In this document: positions 8,668 to 16,966 of the stretch, piece after piece
How positions within the stretch are numbered: position 1 is the first letter of the stretch
Layout: each line of letters starts with the position of its first letter
DNA from: CADCTB01 sp035494015
GTDB lineage: Bacteria; Actinomycetota; Acidimicrobiia; Acidimicrobiales; AC-14
Assembly: GCA_035494015.1 (NCBI GenBank)
Contig: DATJHJ010000153.1
Location: 1-45,410 of the forward strand
Direction of reading: 5' to 3'
Length of the DNA stretch: 45,410 nucleotides
Translations under genes and position numbers: made by a program
Notes under the pieces: model-generated
The model's input: only the letters and a program-made list of their open reading frames with translations
Told to the model about the DNA's origin: nothing
Database searches by the model: none

Positions 8668-9174
8668 TCAGCGCAGCAGCAGGCCCCGTGCATACGCGGC
8701 CTGGCCGGCGTGCTCCAGGCAGTCGTCGGCCACGCTCACCAGGCGGACGCCGAGGGTGACGGGCGGGTCCCACCGCCGGTCGACCACCCGGTCCAGATCA
8801 GCCGCCACCAGTCCCTCCAGGAACGATCGCGTTTGCACCGACACCGCGTCCAGGTACGACACCAACGCATCCGCCCCTTCCGGCCGGACCGACGCCACCT
8901 GCTCCGTCGAGTGCCCGTACCCGGTGTTCGACGGATCGGGATCGAGCCCGAAGCGGGCCGCCCACCCGTTCCCCACCCACACCTGGTCGACGCCCGACAC
9001 CTCGGCCAGGTGGTGGTCCTGCACCCGGGCCAGGTGCCAGATCAACCAACCGACCGTGTTCGCGCCAGGACCAGGCCGGGCGGTCAGCAACCGGGGATCG
9101 AGCCCGTCCACCGCTCGGCGGGCCAGCGGCGGGACCCGGTCGTACAGCTCGACGAGCAGCGCGGCGACGTCCAT
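8668..9174 (-). CDS. DinB/mycothiol-dependent-enzyme-like family protein
   Basis: A 168-residue helical-bundle protein with the start MDVAALLVELYDRVPPLAR. The histidine patterns of the DinB/DUF664-type metal site are present: WLIWHLARVQDHHLAEV around residues 43-60, and DDCLEHAGQAAYARGLLL near the C-terminus. These superfamily members are often metal-dependent thiol transferases or of unknown function. The substrate cannot be told from sequence. It stands alone, convergent with the DUF3048 gene and divergent from the P450 gene. Confidence 0.8.
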   Translation of the reverse strand: MDVAALLVELYDRVPPLARRAVDGLDPRLLTARPGPGANTVGWLIWHLARVQDHHLAEVSGVDQVWVGNGWAARFGLDPDPSNTGYGHSTEQVASVRPEGADALVSYLDAVSVQTRSFLEGLVAADLDRVVDRRWDPPVTLGVRLVSVADDCLEHAGQAAYARGLLLR

Positions 9175-9241
9175 GCGCCGATTCCATCACGCCCCCCACT
9201 GGCGGTCCCGCCAGCGGGCGACGACCTGGTTCACTGGATAC

Positions 9242-10483
9242 GTGCCCACCGCCCCCGCCACCGCGGCCGCCGCCGACGCCCTCCTCCTCGAGCTGGTGGG
9301 CACCCCCGAGGGGCGGGCCGACCCGTACCCTCGCTACGCCCGGCTGCGGGCCGAGGCGCCCGTCCACCAGAGCATGTTCGGGTTCTGGGCCCTGACCCGG
9401 TACGACGACTGCCAGCAGGCCCTCCGCCACCCCGGGGTGGGCAAGGACTTCTCGGGGGCGGCCAACTCGCTGGGGCTGAGCGAGGAGGAGGCGGCCGAGC
9501 AGGCCCGGTTCCGCAACGACCGGACCAACATGCTGACCACCGACCCGCCCGACCACACCCGGCTGCGGGGCCTGGTCACCCGGGCCTTCACCCCGCGGAC
9601 GGTCGAGAGCCTGCGCCCCCGGATCGTCGGCCTGGTCGACGAGCTGCTGGACGGCTTCGGCGACGGCGAGGAGGTCGACGTCATGGACGCCCTCGCCTTC
9701 CCCCTCCCGGTCACCGTGATCGGCGAGATGCTGGGCGTCCCCCGGGAGGACCGGGCCGGGCTGCGGCCGCTGGTTCGGGCCCTGACCGCGGTCCTGGAGT
9801 TGGCGGTGAGCGCCGACGCCCTGCGGGAGGCGACCAAGGCCGACATCACCCTGGATGCCTACTTCGCCGACCTGGTGGCCGAGCGGCGGGCCCACCCGCA
9901 GGAAGACCTGCTCAGCCAGCTCATCCAGGCCGAGGACGAGGGCGACCAGCTGAGCGAGGCGGAGCTGATCTCCACCGCCGTCCTGCTGTTCGCCGCCGGG
10001 TTCGAGACGACGACCCACCTCATCGGCAACGGCCTGCGCGCCCTGCTCAAGAACCCCGACCAGCTCGACCGCCTGCGGGCCGACCGCTCGCTGCTGCGAC
10101 CGGCGGTCGAGGAGCTGCTGCGCTACGACAGCCCGGTGCAGATCGCGGCCCGGACCGCCTACGAGGATCTGACCATCGGCGGCGCCCACATCGACAAGGG
10201 CAGCGTCGTGCTCGCCCTGCTCGGCGCGGCCAACCGGGACCCGGCCAAGTTCACCGACCCCGAGCGCCTCGACCTGGGCCGGGCCGAGGCCGCGCCCATC
10301 AGCTTCGGCAGCGGGATCCACTTCTGCCTGGGCGCGGCCCTGGCCCGCCTCGAAGGCCAGATCGTCTTCGACCGCCTCCTCAGCCGCTTCCGGACCATGG
10401 AGCTGGTCGGCGGCCCCCCGACCGTGCGGGACAGCCTGACCCTGCGGGGCCTGGTCGACCTGCGGGTCCGCTTCACCGCCTAA
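9242..10483 (+). CDS. Cytochrome P450
   Basis: A soluble bacterial class I P450 of 413 residues. The I-helix oxygen-activation motif AGFETT lies at 252-257, the K-helix ExxR at E291-R294, and the haem loop FGSGIHFCLGAALAR with the cysteine ligand at 362. DPPDHTRLRGLVTRAFTPR (101-119) is the family's C-helix region. The GTG at 9242 gives the normal bacterial P450 N-terminus. No ferredoxin or reductase gene is adjacent, so the redox partner and substrate are unknown. It is convergent, 10 bp apart, with a Ddn-family F420 protein gene. Confidence 0.93.
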   Translation: MPTAPATAAAADALLLELVGTPEGRADPYPRYARLRAEAPVHQSMFGFWALTRYDDCQQALRHPGVGKDFSGAANSLGLSEEEAAEQARFRNDRTNMLTTDPPDHTRLRGLVTRAFTPRTVESLRPRIVGLVDELLDGFGDGEEVDVMDALAFPLPVTVIGEMLGVPREDRAGLRPLVRALTAVLELAVSADALREATKADITLDAYFADLVAERRAHPQEDLLSQLIQAEDEGDQLSEAELISTAVLLFAAGFETTTHLIGNGLRALLKNPDQLDRLRADRSLLRPAVEELLRYDSPVQIAARTAYEDLTIGGAHIDKGSVVLALLGAANRDPAKFTDPERLDLGRAEAAPISFGSGIHFCLGAALARLEGQIVFDRLLSRFRTMELVGGPPTVRDSLTLRGLVDLRVRFTA

Positions 10484-10493
10484 CGGGAGCCCC

Positions 10494-10937
10494 TCAGCGG
10501 CGGGTGGCGACGAAGACCGGGATCTCGCGGTCGGTGTTCTCCTGGTACTCCGCATAGGGCGGGAAGGCGGCGACGGCCCGCTCCCACCACGTGGCCCGCT
10601 CGTCGCCCTCGACCAGGCGGGCCCGGGCGTCGAACGGCTCCGGGCCGTCCTGGATGACCACCGCCTCGGGGTCGGCGACGAGGTTGTAGTACCAGACGGG
10701 GTGGTCGGGCGAGCCGCCCTTGGAGGCGACCAGGGCGTACTCCCCGTCGTGCTCGACCCGCATCAGCGCGAACTTGCGGATCTTCCCGGTCTTGTTGCCC
10801 CGGGTGGTCACGACGATGACGGGCAGGCCGGTGTCGCGCAGGGTGTTGGCCCGTGCGCCCCCCGACGCCTCGTACTCGGCCACCTGGTCCCGGACCCATT
10901 TCTCCGGGCTGGGCTCGTACTCGCCTTCGAGGGGCAT
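10494..10937 (-). CDS. Deazaflavin (F420)-dependent nitroreductase family protein (Ddn-like)
   Basis: A 147-residue split-beta-barrel protein of the Ddn/DUF385 family, which typically binds reduced cofactor F420. Recognisable are VTTRGNKTGKIRKFALMRVEHDGEYALVASKGGSPDHPVWYYNLVADPEAVV (in pieces, about residues 42-94) and the C-terminal FPPYAEYQENTDREIPVFV. ATG 10937 is preceded by a TACAGT box and an 8-nt spacer, fitting a leaderless mRNA. The physiological substrate is unknown; relatives reduce quinones or nitro compounds or act in detoxification. Confidence 0.88.
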   Translation of the reverse strand: MPLEGEYEPSPEKWVRDQVAEYEASGGARANTLRDTGLPVIVVTTRGNKTGKIRKFALMRVEHDGEYALVASKGGSPDHPVWYYNLVADPEAVVIQDGPEPFDARARLVEGDERATWWERAVAAFPPYAEYQENTDREIPVFVATRR

Positions 10938-10945
10938 GGGAGCCG

Positions 10946-10951
10946 ACTGTA
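10946..10951 (-). promoter_or_regulatory. -10 box of the Ddn-like gene (leaderless)
   Basis: Minus-strand TACAGT followed by 8 nt and the ATG at 10937. It matches TANNNT, placing transcription start at or next to the start codon. Confidence 0.5.
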
Positions 10952-10957
10952 GGGGCG

Positions 10958-11416
10958 TCAGAGGGCCAGGTGGCCGCTCACCAGGGCGTGCCACGTGATC
11001 GGCCCCACGATCCCGTCGACCACCAGCCCGTCCGCCTGCTGGAACCCGCGCACCGCGCCGTCGGTCTTCGGGCCGAAGATGCCGTCGACCTGGAGCCCGC
11101 GGGAGGGGTCGCCGGACAGGTTCCGCGCCTGGAACTGGCTCTGCACGCCGCGCACCGCCTCGCCCTCGCTCCCCTGCTGGACCTGGACGATCAGCGCCGG
11201 CCAGGTCTGGTCGCCCACGATCCCGTCGACCCCCAGGCTGCGGGACTGCTGGAACGCCCGGACGGCCCGGTCGGTGATGGGCCCGAAGATCCCGTCCACC
11301 GCCACCTCGGCGTGGCCGTGCTGCCGGAGGAGGTACTGCAGGCTGCGGATGGGCTCGATCGACAGGGGACCGGGCGCGTCCTGCCCCTGCCTCAAGAGAG
11401 GCCAGCTCATTGCCAT
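10958..11416 (-). CDS. Protein of two peptidoglycan-binding (PG_binding_1) repeats
   Basis: A 152-residue protein made of two copies of the PG_binding_1 fold. Copy one is about 20-75 (SLQYLLRQHGH...VDGIFGPITDRAVRAFQQ), and copy two is about 82-147 (AVRGVQSQFQARN...VDGIFGPKTDGAVRGFQQ). Each ends with a VDGIVG-x-x-TW motif. No catalytic domain is present and no signal peptide is visible at the chosen ATG, so the route to the wall is unclear. A GAAAGGCGG-type ribosome binding site lies about 6 nt upstream. Stand-alone PG-binding proteins of this kind occur in actinobacteria and cyanobacteria without a known function. Confidence 0.82.
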   Translation of the reverse strand: MAMSWPLLRQGQDAPGPLSIEPIRSLQYLLRQHGHAEVAVDGIFGPITDRAVRAFQQSRSLGVDGIVGDQTWPALIVQVQQGSEGEAVRGVQSQFQARNLSGDPSRGLQVDGIFGPKTDGAVRGFQQADGLVVDGIVGPITWHALVSGHLAL

Positions 11417-11571
11417 CGACTACCGCCTTTCAGTCGTAGGCGGACATTCTGCCCGCGATGAGTTCCGGGCCGCGGAAACGTCCAACCCGGGAGGATGCCG
11501 CGCCGCGCCGGCGCGGGCCGAGGGAGGCGACATCGTGGCCGCAGCTGTTCTCGTCGACACGCCGGGGGCCG

Positions 11572-11577
11572 TAGCAT
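11572..11577 (+). promoter_or_regulatory. -10 box of the sigma factor gene (leaderless)
   Basis: TAGCAT, then 8 nt, then the GTG at 11586. This arrangement supports GTG 11586 as the start rather than the in-frame GTG at 11535. Confidence 0.5.
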
Positions 11578-11585
11578 CTGCCCCG

Positions 11586-12563
<978 letters not shown>

Positions 12564-12808
12564 CTCCGCCAGCCCGGCCAGGTCGAGCAGCTCGCTCAGC
12601 TCGGGCGACGGGTCGCGCACGGTGATCGTGCAGCCGGCGCCTCGCGCCAGCAGCTGCAGCCGGGCCACCAGGTCGACGAGAGCCAGCCCGGACGGGACGG
12701 TGCCGAGCACCACGACGAGCGGCGCGCAGGGCGCTCCCGGCGTCTCTGACGCGTCCCCTGCCACGCCCGACTAGACGCCCCGGCCGGCCGGAACTCACCG
12801 GTCGGCCG

Positions 12809-13318
12809 TCAGCCCGGTGGGCCGATGGTGGCCGCCTCCGGGCCGAACCGCTCGACGTAGCCCGGGTGGACCTCGGCCCATCGGTCGCCGGAGGTCCACG
12901 GCGCGTCGTCACCGGCCAGGTCGTGCTCCAGCAGGTCCAGGCAGGCGTGCCAGCCGGCACCGTCGCGGGCCGCCTTGCCCACCTCGTCGAAGGCGTCGAC
13001 GAAGGTGAGGACGCAGCCGTCGGCGTCGGGCCGGAGGTCGAACCGCAGCAGCTCGTCGCCCCAGCGCAACTCGAACCGGGACGGCGGGTCGTAGGCCGTG
13101 ATCTCGCCCTCCGTGTCCGGCCCCTCGCCGTTCTCGAAGACGAAGGTGAGCCGGGCGCCGAGCGCCCGCTCGCCGTCGACCCGGGCCGGGAACCAGGCGG
13201 CCAGGTGCTCGGGCTCGGTGATGGCCCGCCAGACCGTCGCCGGCGGATGCGGCAGCCGGCGGACGAAGCGCAGCTGCCACCGACCGTCGACCTGCTCCAG
13301 GATCCCGTCGTCGCTCAT
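12809..13318 (-). CDS. SRPBCC (AHSA1-like) domain protein
   Basis: A 169-residue START/SRPBCC-fold protein of the AHSA1 type. It opens with LRFVRRLPHPPATVWRAITEPEHLAAWFP, followed by LTFVFENGEG, GEITAYDPPSRFELRWGD, and a C-terminal helix ending GWHACLDLLEHDLAGD. These proteins bind hydrophobic ligands in a cavity; the ligand is unknown. It starts 1 bp after the stop of the upstream ArsR gene, an arrangement common in actinobacteria where the ArsR protein controls the SRPBCC partner. Confidence 0.88.
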   Translation of the reverse strand: MSDDGILEQVDGRWQLRFVRRLPHPPATVWRAITEPEHLAAWFPARVDGERALGARLTFVFENGEGPDTEGEITAYDPPSRFELRWGDELLRFDLRPDADGCVLTFVDAFDEVGKAARDGAGWHACLDLLEHDLAGDDAPWTSGDRWAEVHPGYVERFGPEAATIGPPG

Positions 13319-13319
13319 C

Positions 13320-13634
13320 TCAGTCCTCCCTGTCGTCCATCGAGTCGAGGTGGCGCTCCAAGCGGTCGAGCGACGTGCTCCACAGCTGCCGGTACGGCTC
13401 GAGCCAGGCCGCGACCTCGCGCAGGGGCGCCGGTTGCAGGCGGTACAGGCGACGCTGGGCATCGGTGCGCACCTCCACCAGCCCGGCGTCGCGCAGGACC
13501 TTCAGGTGCTTGGACACCGCCGGCTGGCTCATGGCCAACCGGGCCACCAGCTCCCCGACGGGGCGCTCCTCCTCCCGCAGCAGATCCAGGATCCGCCGCC
13601 GGTGGGGCTCGGCCAACACCTCGAACGCCTGCAC
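13320..13634 (-). CDS. ArsR-family transcriptional regulator
   Basis: A winged-helix repressor of about 104 residues: FEVLAEPHRRRILDLLREEERPVGELVARLAMSQPAVSKHLKVLRDAGLVEV is the complete ArsR DNA-binding domain (in pieces, about 2-55), followed by RLYRLQPAPLREVAAWLEPY. The ArsR metal-binding ELCVCDL motif is absent, so it probably senses something other than heavy metals. GTG 13634 is chosen because a -35/-10 pair upstream puts transcription start at this codon; ATG 13640, two codons earlier, is the conventional alternative. It is operonic with the SRPBCC gene. Confidence 0.88.
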   Translation of the reverse strand: MQAFEVLAEPHRRRILDLLREEERPVGELVARLAMSQPAVSKHLKVLRDAGLVEVRTDAQRRLYRLQPAPLREVAAWLEPYRQLWSTSLDRLERHLDSMDDRED

Positions 13635-13650
13635 AGGCATAATATGCCTG
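13634..13650. promoter_or_regulatory. Palindromic operator for the ArsR gene
   Basis: CAGGCATA-A-TATGCCTG is a perfect 8-bp palindrome with one central base. It overlaps the -10 and the start codon of the ArsR gene. A further half site TATGCCTG lies at 13659-13666. The position fits autorepression. Confidence 0.7.
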
Positions 13651-13670
13651 AGCAGCTATATGCCTGTCAA
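13641..13670 (-). promoter_or_regulatory. Promoter of the arsR-SRPBCC operon
   Basis: Minus-strand TTGACA (13665-13670), an 18-bp spacer, then CATATT (13641-13646). It lies inside a locally AT-rich stretch and is covered by the palindrome. Confidence 0.65.
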
Positions 13671-13757
13671 GGCACGAAGTCTGCCGTCGCCCCGATATAC
13701 CCCGGGCGACGGTCAACTAAACGTTGGGGACAGATAGACTCCCGTCCGCAACTCCCG

Positions 13758-13868
13758 CTCGTACTGCGAAATCGCCTGGGTGACTGCGGGTCACCACGAG
13801 ACGGGGGGGGCCGAAACCTGGGGTCAATCGGCACTCGCTGGGGGGCGCCAGGTCGGAAGGGAGGTGAT
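13758..13868 (+). promoter_or_regulatory. Structured 5' leader and strong ribosome binding site
   Basis: The leader before the repeat protein has several nested complementary segments. CTCGT (13758-13762) pairs with ACGAG (13796-13800) around a GGTGAC/GTCACC hairpin (13779-13795). GCCGA (13810-13814) can pair with TCGGC (13828-13832), and CCTGG (13817-13821) with CCAGG (13848-13852). The last two would form a pseudoknot. A run of eight G lies at 13803-13810. GGGAGGTGAT at 13859-13868 is a near-perfect Shine-Dalgarno 5 nt before the ATG. I cannot match it confidently to a known riboswitch. Confidence 0.4.
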
Positions 13869-13873
13869 TTCGC

Positions 13874-15604
13874 ATGAATACTGCAACCATCCGATCCTTC
13901 AGCCGGCTCGGCTGGGCCATTCTGGCCTTCGCCGCCGCCGTCCTCGCCATGCTGCTCCTGCAGTCGTCCCCGTCCTGGGCCCAGGCAACCACTGGGAACT
14001 CGGGCAACTCGGGGTCGACCGGAGCGGCGATCGCCTCGGGAACGGCCAACAGTTCGGCCTCGTCGGGTGCCGGTTCCGGATCAACGTCCGGCTCGGGCGC
14101 CACCGGGGCCGCTGTGAACCAGACCACGGTGATCGCCGGCGGGGGCAGCGGTGGTTCCGGCGGTCTGTCCGCAGCCGCGTCCGGCGCAGGTGGTACTGCC
14201 GTCAACGTCTCGGCAGCAACCCTCGGCAACTCGTCGGCCACCGGTGGCTCCAGCGTGTCGACCCAGTCGGCCAACGGAGGCTCCGGCGGCGGCTCGACGG
14301 TCAGCGTCAAGCCCGTCGCCACGTCGGGTAACTCGGGGTCGGCGTCGTCGCAGTCCAGCGCTACCAACACTGGTAACACCGGACCTGCTGCCTCGTCGGC
14401 CGTGAGCAACCCCGTGGCCGTTTCCGGCAACTCCGGCCCCACCGGGCCCACGGGGGCAGCCACGTCCAACCCGACGGCCACCAACACGGCCATCCTGGGC
14501 ACGGCTGTCGCCGCCGGTGGGAGTGCCACTTCTGGCAACTCCGGAGCGTCCGGTAACACGGGCCCCGCGCTCGCAGTCGGCGGCGCCAACAGCACCGCCA
14601 GCTCGGGCGCCAACGCCGCCAGCAACGCCGCGTCCGGGCCTACCGGCGCGGCGGTGAACGGCACCGACGTCGTCGCTCTCGGTGGCACTGGCGGGGCCGG
14701 CGGACTTTCCGTCGGCGTCTCCGGCGCCGGCGGGCCCGCCCTCAACCTCTCGTTGGGGGTGATCGGCTCGTCGACGGCCATCGGCGGCTCCAGCGTCGCC
14801 GTCGGCTCGGCCAACGGAGGAGCAGGCGGCGGGGTGAGCATCACCGCGACCCCCATCGCCACGTCCGGCAACACCGGCAACTCGTCGGCGCAATCCAGCG
14901 CCACGAACACCGGCAACACCGGCAGCGCCGTCTCCTCGGCCGTCAGCAACCCGGTCGCCGTCTCCGGTAACTCGGGGGCGACGGGGCCCACGGGCCCGGC
15001 TTCGTCCAATCCGGTGGCGGCTAATACCGCCATCCTGGGCGTGGCCATAACCTTCGGGGGCACTGCCACCTCCGGCGCGTCCGGAGGCTCCGGGAACACC
15101 GGAGGAGCACTCGCCCTCGGCGATGCGGTGAGCAGCGCCAACTCTGGGGCTGGCGCCGCCGCCAACGCAGCGTCGGGCACGTCCGGCAACGCGGTCAACG
15201 GCACCGGCATCTTCGCCCTCGGCGGCCTGGGCGGCGACGCCGGCATCACCCTGGTTCGGGCAGGGCCCGGCGCTCCCGGCGTCAACATCTCGGTGTTGAC
15301 GATCGGCGCGTCGACCGCGGTGGGCGGCTCCAGCGTCGCCACCAGCTCCTCCAACGGGGGGGCCGGTGGGACCACGACGGTGGCCGTCAACCCCGACTCC
15401 CTCACCGGGAGCTCGGGCGCCACCTCGGCCCAGTCCAGCGCCACCAACAACGGGAACACCGGGTCCTCGACCTCGGGAGCTGTCAGCAGCCCCCAGTCGC
15501 AGTCCGGCTTCTCGGGCACCACCGGGGGGACCGCTCCGGTCACCGTGACTCCCACGGCGACCAACTCGGCCATCCTCGGCAGGGCCATCGTCATCGTCAT
15601 CTAG
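13874..15604 (+). CDS. Secreted Gly/Ser/Thr/Ala/Asn-rich triple-repeat protein
   Basis: A 576-residue exported protein of no recognised family. Residues 1-37 form a signal peptide (basic start, hydrophobic AILAFAAAVLAMLLL, likely cleavage near SWA-QA). The entire mature chain is three tandem repeats of 180, 180 and 179 residues with no linker. Each repeat opens with a SGN-x-G-type stretch, then GAAVN or GNAVN, a GGLS-type glycine patch, a GGSSV segment, SSQSSATNTGNTG or its variant, a collagen-like GPTGPTG in two copies, and closes with AILG-x-A. The regular small-residue spacing suggests an extended beta-solenoid or fibrous surface protein (inference). There are no cysteines in the mature part and no LPXTG anchor. 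Confidence 0.85.
   Translation: MNTATIRSFSRLGWAILAFAAAVLAMLLLQSSPSWAQATTGNSGNSGSTGAAIASGTANSSASSGAGSGSTSGSGATGAAVNQTTVIAGGGSGGSGGLSAAASGAGGTAVNVSAATLGNSSATGGSSVSTQSANGGSGGGSTVSVKPVATSGNSGSASSQSSATNTGNTGPAASSAVSNPVAVSGNSGPTGPTGAATSNPTATNTAILGTAVAAGGSATSGNSGASGNTGPALAVGGANSTASSGANAASNAASGPTGAAVNGTDVVALGGTGGAGGLSVGVSGAGGPALNLSLGVIGSSTAIGGSSVAVGSANGGAGGGVSITATPIATSGNTGNSSAQSSATNTGNTGSAVSSAVSNPVAVSGNSGATGPTGPASSNPVAANTAILGVAITFGGTATSGASGGSGNTGGALALGDAVSSANSGAGAAANAASGTSGNAVNGTGIFALGGLGGDAGITLVRAGPGAPGVNISVLTIGASTAVGGSSVATSSSNGGAGGTTTVAVNPDSLTGSSGATSAQSSATNNGNTGSSTSGAVSSPQSQSGFSGTTGGTAPVTVTPTATNSAILGRAIVIVI
13985..14524 (+). repeat. Repeat unit 1 of the secreted protein (540 bp)
   Basis: Encodes residues 38-217, from ATTGNSGNSG to the AILGTAVAAGGS end. 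It is the most diverged unit at its start. Confidence 0.85.
14525..15064 (+). repeat. Repeat unit 2 of the secreted protein (540 bp)
   Basis: Encodes residues 218-397, from ATSGNSGASGNTGPAL to AILGVAITFGGT. It has exactly the same length as unit 1. Confidence 0.88.
15065..15601 (+). repeat. Repeat unit 3 of the secreted protein (537 bp)
   Basis: Encodes residues 398-576, from ATSGASGGSGNTGGAL to AILGRAIVIVI. It is one codon shorter, and its last residues are more hydrophobic than the ends of units 1 and 2. Confidence 0.85.
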
Positions 15605-15615
15605 GCAGTCCGTTC

Positions 15616-15648
15616 GAGGCCCCCTCCCCCAACCAGGGAGGGGGCCTC
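15616..15648. terminator. Strong hairpin terminator after the repeat protein
   Basis: A perfect 13-bp stem (GAGGCCCCCTCCC paired with GGGAGGGGGCCTC) with a 7-nt loop, 12 nt after the stop codon. There is no T-run, as is common in high-GC actinobacteria. It lies between convergent genes and can serve both directions. Confidence 0.8.
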
Positions 15649-15702
15649 GGCGCGCCTACCCCCTCCTCGGCGTTTTGGCTGCACTTACCCGCCCATTGGC
15701 GG

Positions 15703-16248
15703 TCAGGTGCAGCCAGAACCGAGGGGGGGCAGGCGGGCGAGCAGGTCGTCGGGGTCGACGTCCACGCCGCGCGCCACCGTCGCCAGCTCGGTGGCGGCGA
15801 CCGCGGGCAGGCCGAGGAGGGCGACGAGCGGGGCGGGGTCCCAGGACCGCAGGGCGGCGCACTGGAACAGGGCGCCGGCGCGGGCCCGCCGCTGGGCGAT
15901 CCCGACCACTTTGGCCCCGCCGACCGTCACCTCGCCGGGGCCGAGCCCGGCGAAGCAGACGGCCGGCGACCACGGCGTCCGGCGCAGCGCACCGGTGTGC
16001 GCGGTGCCCCCACCGAGGGCGGCGACCCATGCCTGGCCCAGCCAGCCGAAGGAGCGGCCCACGTCGGGCTCCCACAGGGGGTCCCCGGCGGGGACGAACA
16101 CGTCGACCCACACCAGCCCGCCCGGCTCGACCAGCACCGCCCCGCCGCCGCTGCGCCGGCGGACGACGTCGATCCCGGTGCTCGGCGGCGGCTCGGGCTG
16201 GGTGCTGCCCAGGACGAGGGCCGGCCGGTCGACCTCCACGACCCACAC
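15703..16248 (-). CDS. Lipoate/octanoate-protein ligase family protein (LplA/LipM-like)
   Basis: A BPL/LplA-fold protein of 181 residues from the first canonical start. It shows EVDRPALVLGSTQ, the catalytic-fold signature RRRSGGGAVLVEPG, and KVVGIAQRRARAGALFQ containing the expected lysine. Such enzymes attach lipoate or octanoate to carrier domains of 2-oxoacid dehydrogenases or the glycine cleavage H protein. The same frame stays open and family-like upstream (a DWQVH stretch, up to the HNH stop at about 16331) but without ATG, GTG or TTG, so the true start may be an unusual codon or the annotated protein may be N-terminally short. It follows the HNH gene on the same strand. Confidence 0.8.
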   Translation of the reverse strand: MWVVEVDRPALVLGSTQPEPPPSTGIDVVRRRSGGGAVLVEPGGLVWVDVFVPAGDPLWEPDVGRSFGWLGQAWVAALGGGTAHTGALRRTPWSPAVCFAGLGPGEVTVGGAKVVGIAQRRARAGALFQCAALRSWDPAPLVALLGLPAVAATELATVARGVDVDPDDLLARLPPLGSGCT

Positions 16249-16327
16249 GGTGCGGACCGGCGGGTCGGGCCACGGCCGGGCGAAGGCGTCGGCGGGCGCG
16301 ACGGGGCCCGGCCGGTGGACCTGCCAG

Positions 16328-16834
16328 TCAGGCAGAGAGGGCGGCGGAGCGCAGGTACGGCTCCCAATGGGGGTGGACGTGGCCGACGGCGACGATGATC
16401 CAGGTCAGCTCCTTGGGCGCCGTCGGCCGGCGGCGCAGGACCAGGCCGGCGTCGTGCACCGACCGGTCCTCCTTGCGGCTGTTGCACGGGCGGCAGGCCG
16501 CCACCACGTTCTCCCACACGTGCTCGCCGCCCCGGCTGCGCGGGATGACGTGGTCGATGTTCTCGGCCGCCGCCCCGCAGTACTGGCAGCGGTTGTCGTC
16601 CCGGGCGAACACGGCCCGGCGGTTGAGGGCCACCCGGGCCCGGAAGGGGACCTTGACGAAGTGGGTCAGGCGGATCACCGACGGGGCGGGGATGACCCAC
16701 CGCTCGGAGTGCAGCTCGCGGTCGCTGGCGTGCAGGACCTCGGCCTTCTCCTTGAGGACCAGCACCACCGCCCGGCGGACGGAAACGACGCACAGGGGCT
16801 CGTACGTGGCGTTGAGCACGAGCGCCTTGGACAT
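16328..16834 (-). CDS. HNH endonuclease family protein
   Basis: A 168-residue protein of the common actinobacterial HNH family. It begins MSKALVLNATYEPLCVVSVRRAVVLVL and has the HNH core CQYCGAAAENIDHVIPRSRGGEHVWENVVAACRPCN (in pieces). Two CxxC pairs (CQYC, CRPC) bind zinc, and IDHVIPRSRGG carries the first catalytic histidine. Despite the nuclease fold the cellular role of this widely conserved single-copy type is unknown. It probably heads an operon with the downstream lipoate ligase-like gene. A TAGCCT box lies 3 nt before the ATG. Confidence 0.9.
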   Translation of the reverse strand: MSKALVLNATYEPLCVVSVRRAVVLVLKEKAEVLHASDRELHSERWVIPAPSVIRLTHFVKVPFRARVALNRRAVFARDDNRCQYCGAAAENIDHVIPRSRGGEHVWENVVAACRPCNSRKEDRSVHDAGLVLRRRPTAPKELTWIIVAVGHVHPHWEPYLRSAALSA

Positions 16835-16923
16835 CTCAGGCTACGGCGGGTCCGGGGCCGACGACGGCCCCTGCTGGTGGCAGGCGCATACGGCGATGAG
16901 GGTATCGCGGACGGCCGGCGACC

Positions 16924-16966
16924 AAGTGAGCAGAAATGTACCGCTGCGGTACATTTCTGCTCACTT
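16924..16966. repeat. 43-bp perfect inverted repeat
   Basis: Two 21-bp arms (16924-16944 and 16946-16966) are exact reverse complements around a single T at 16945. The arms contain GAGCAGAAATGTACCGC and are less GC-rich than the surroundings. The repeat covers the stop codon of the 80-residue protein gene and lies about 90 bp before the HNH gene. It could be a terminator, a cruciform or protein-binding site, or a copy of a dispersed palindromic element. Confidence 0.9.

Noticed and set aside
13758..13868. Identification of the leader as a c-di-AMP (ydaO) riboswitch
   Set aside because: Some G-rich stretches look similar, but I cannot see the conserved core or the terminal conserved segment of that class.
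13717..15600. Long open frame on the minus strand opposite the triple-repeat gene
   Set aside because: It mirrors the repeat gene in GC-rich DNA. The plus strand has a signal peptide, a strong ribosome binding site and a terminator, so the minus frame is a shadow.
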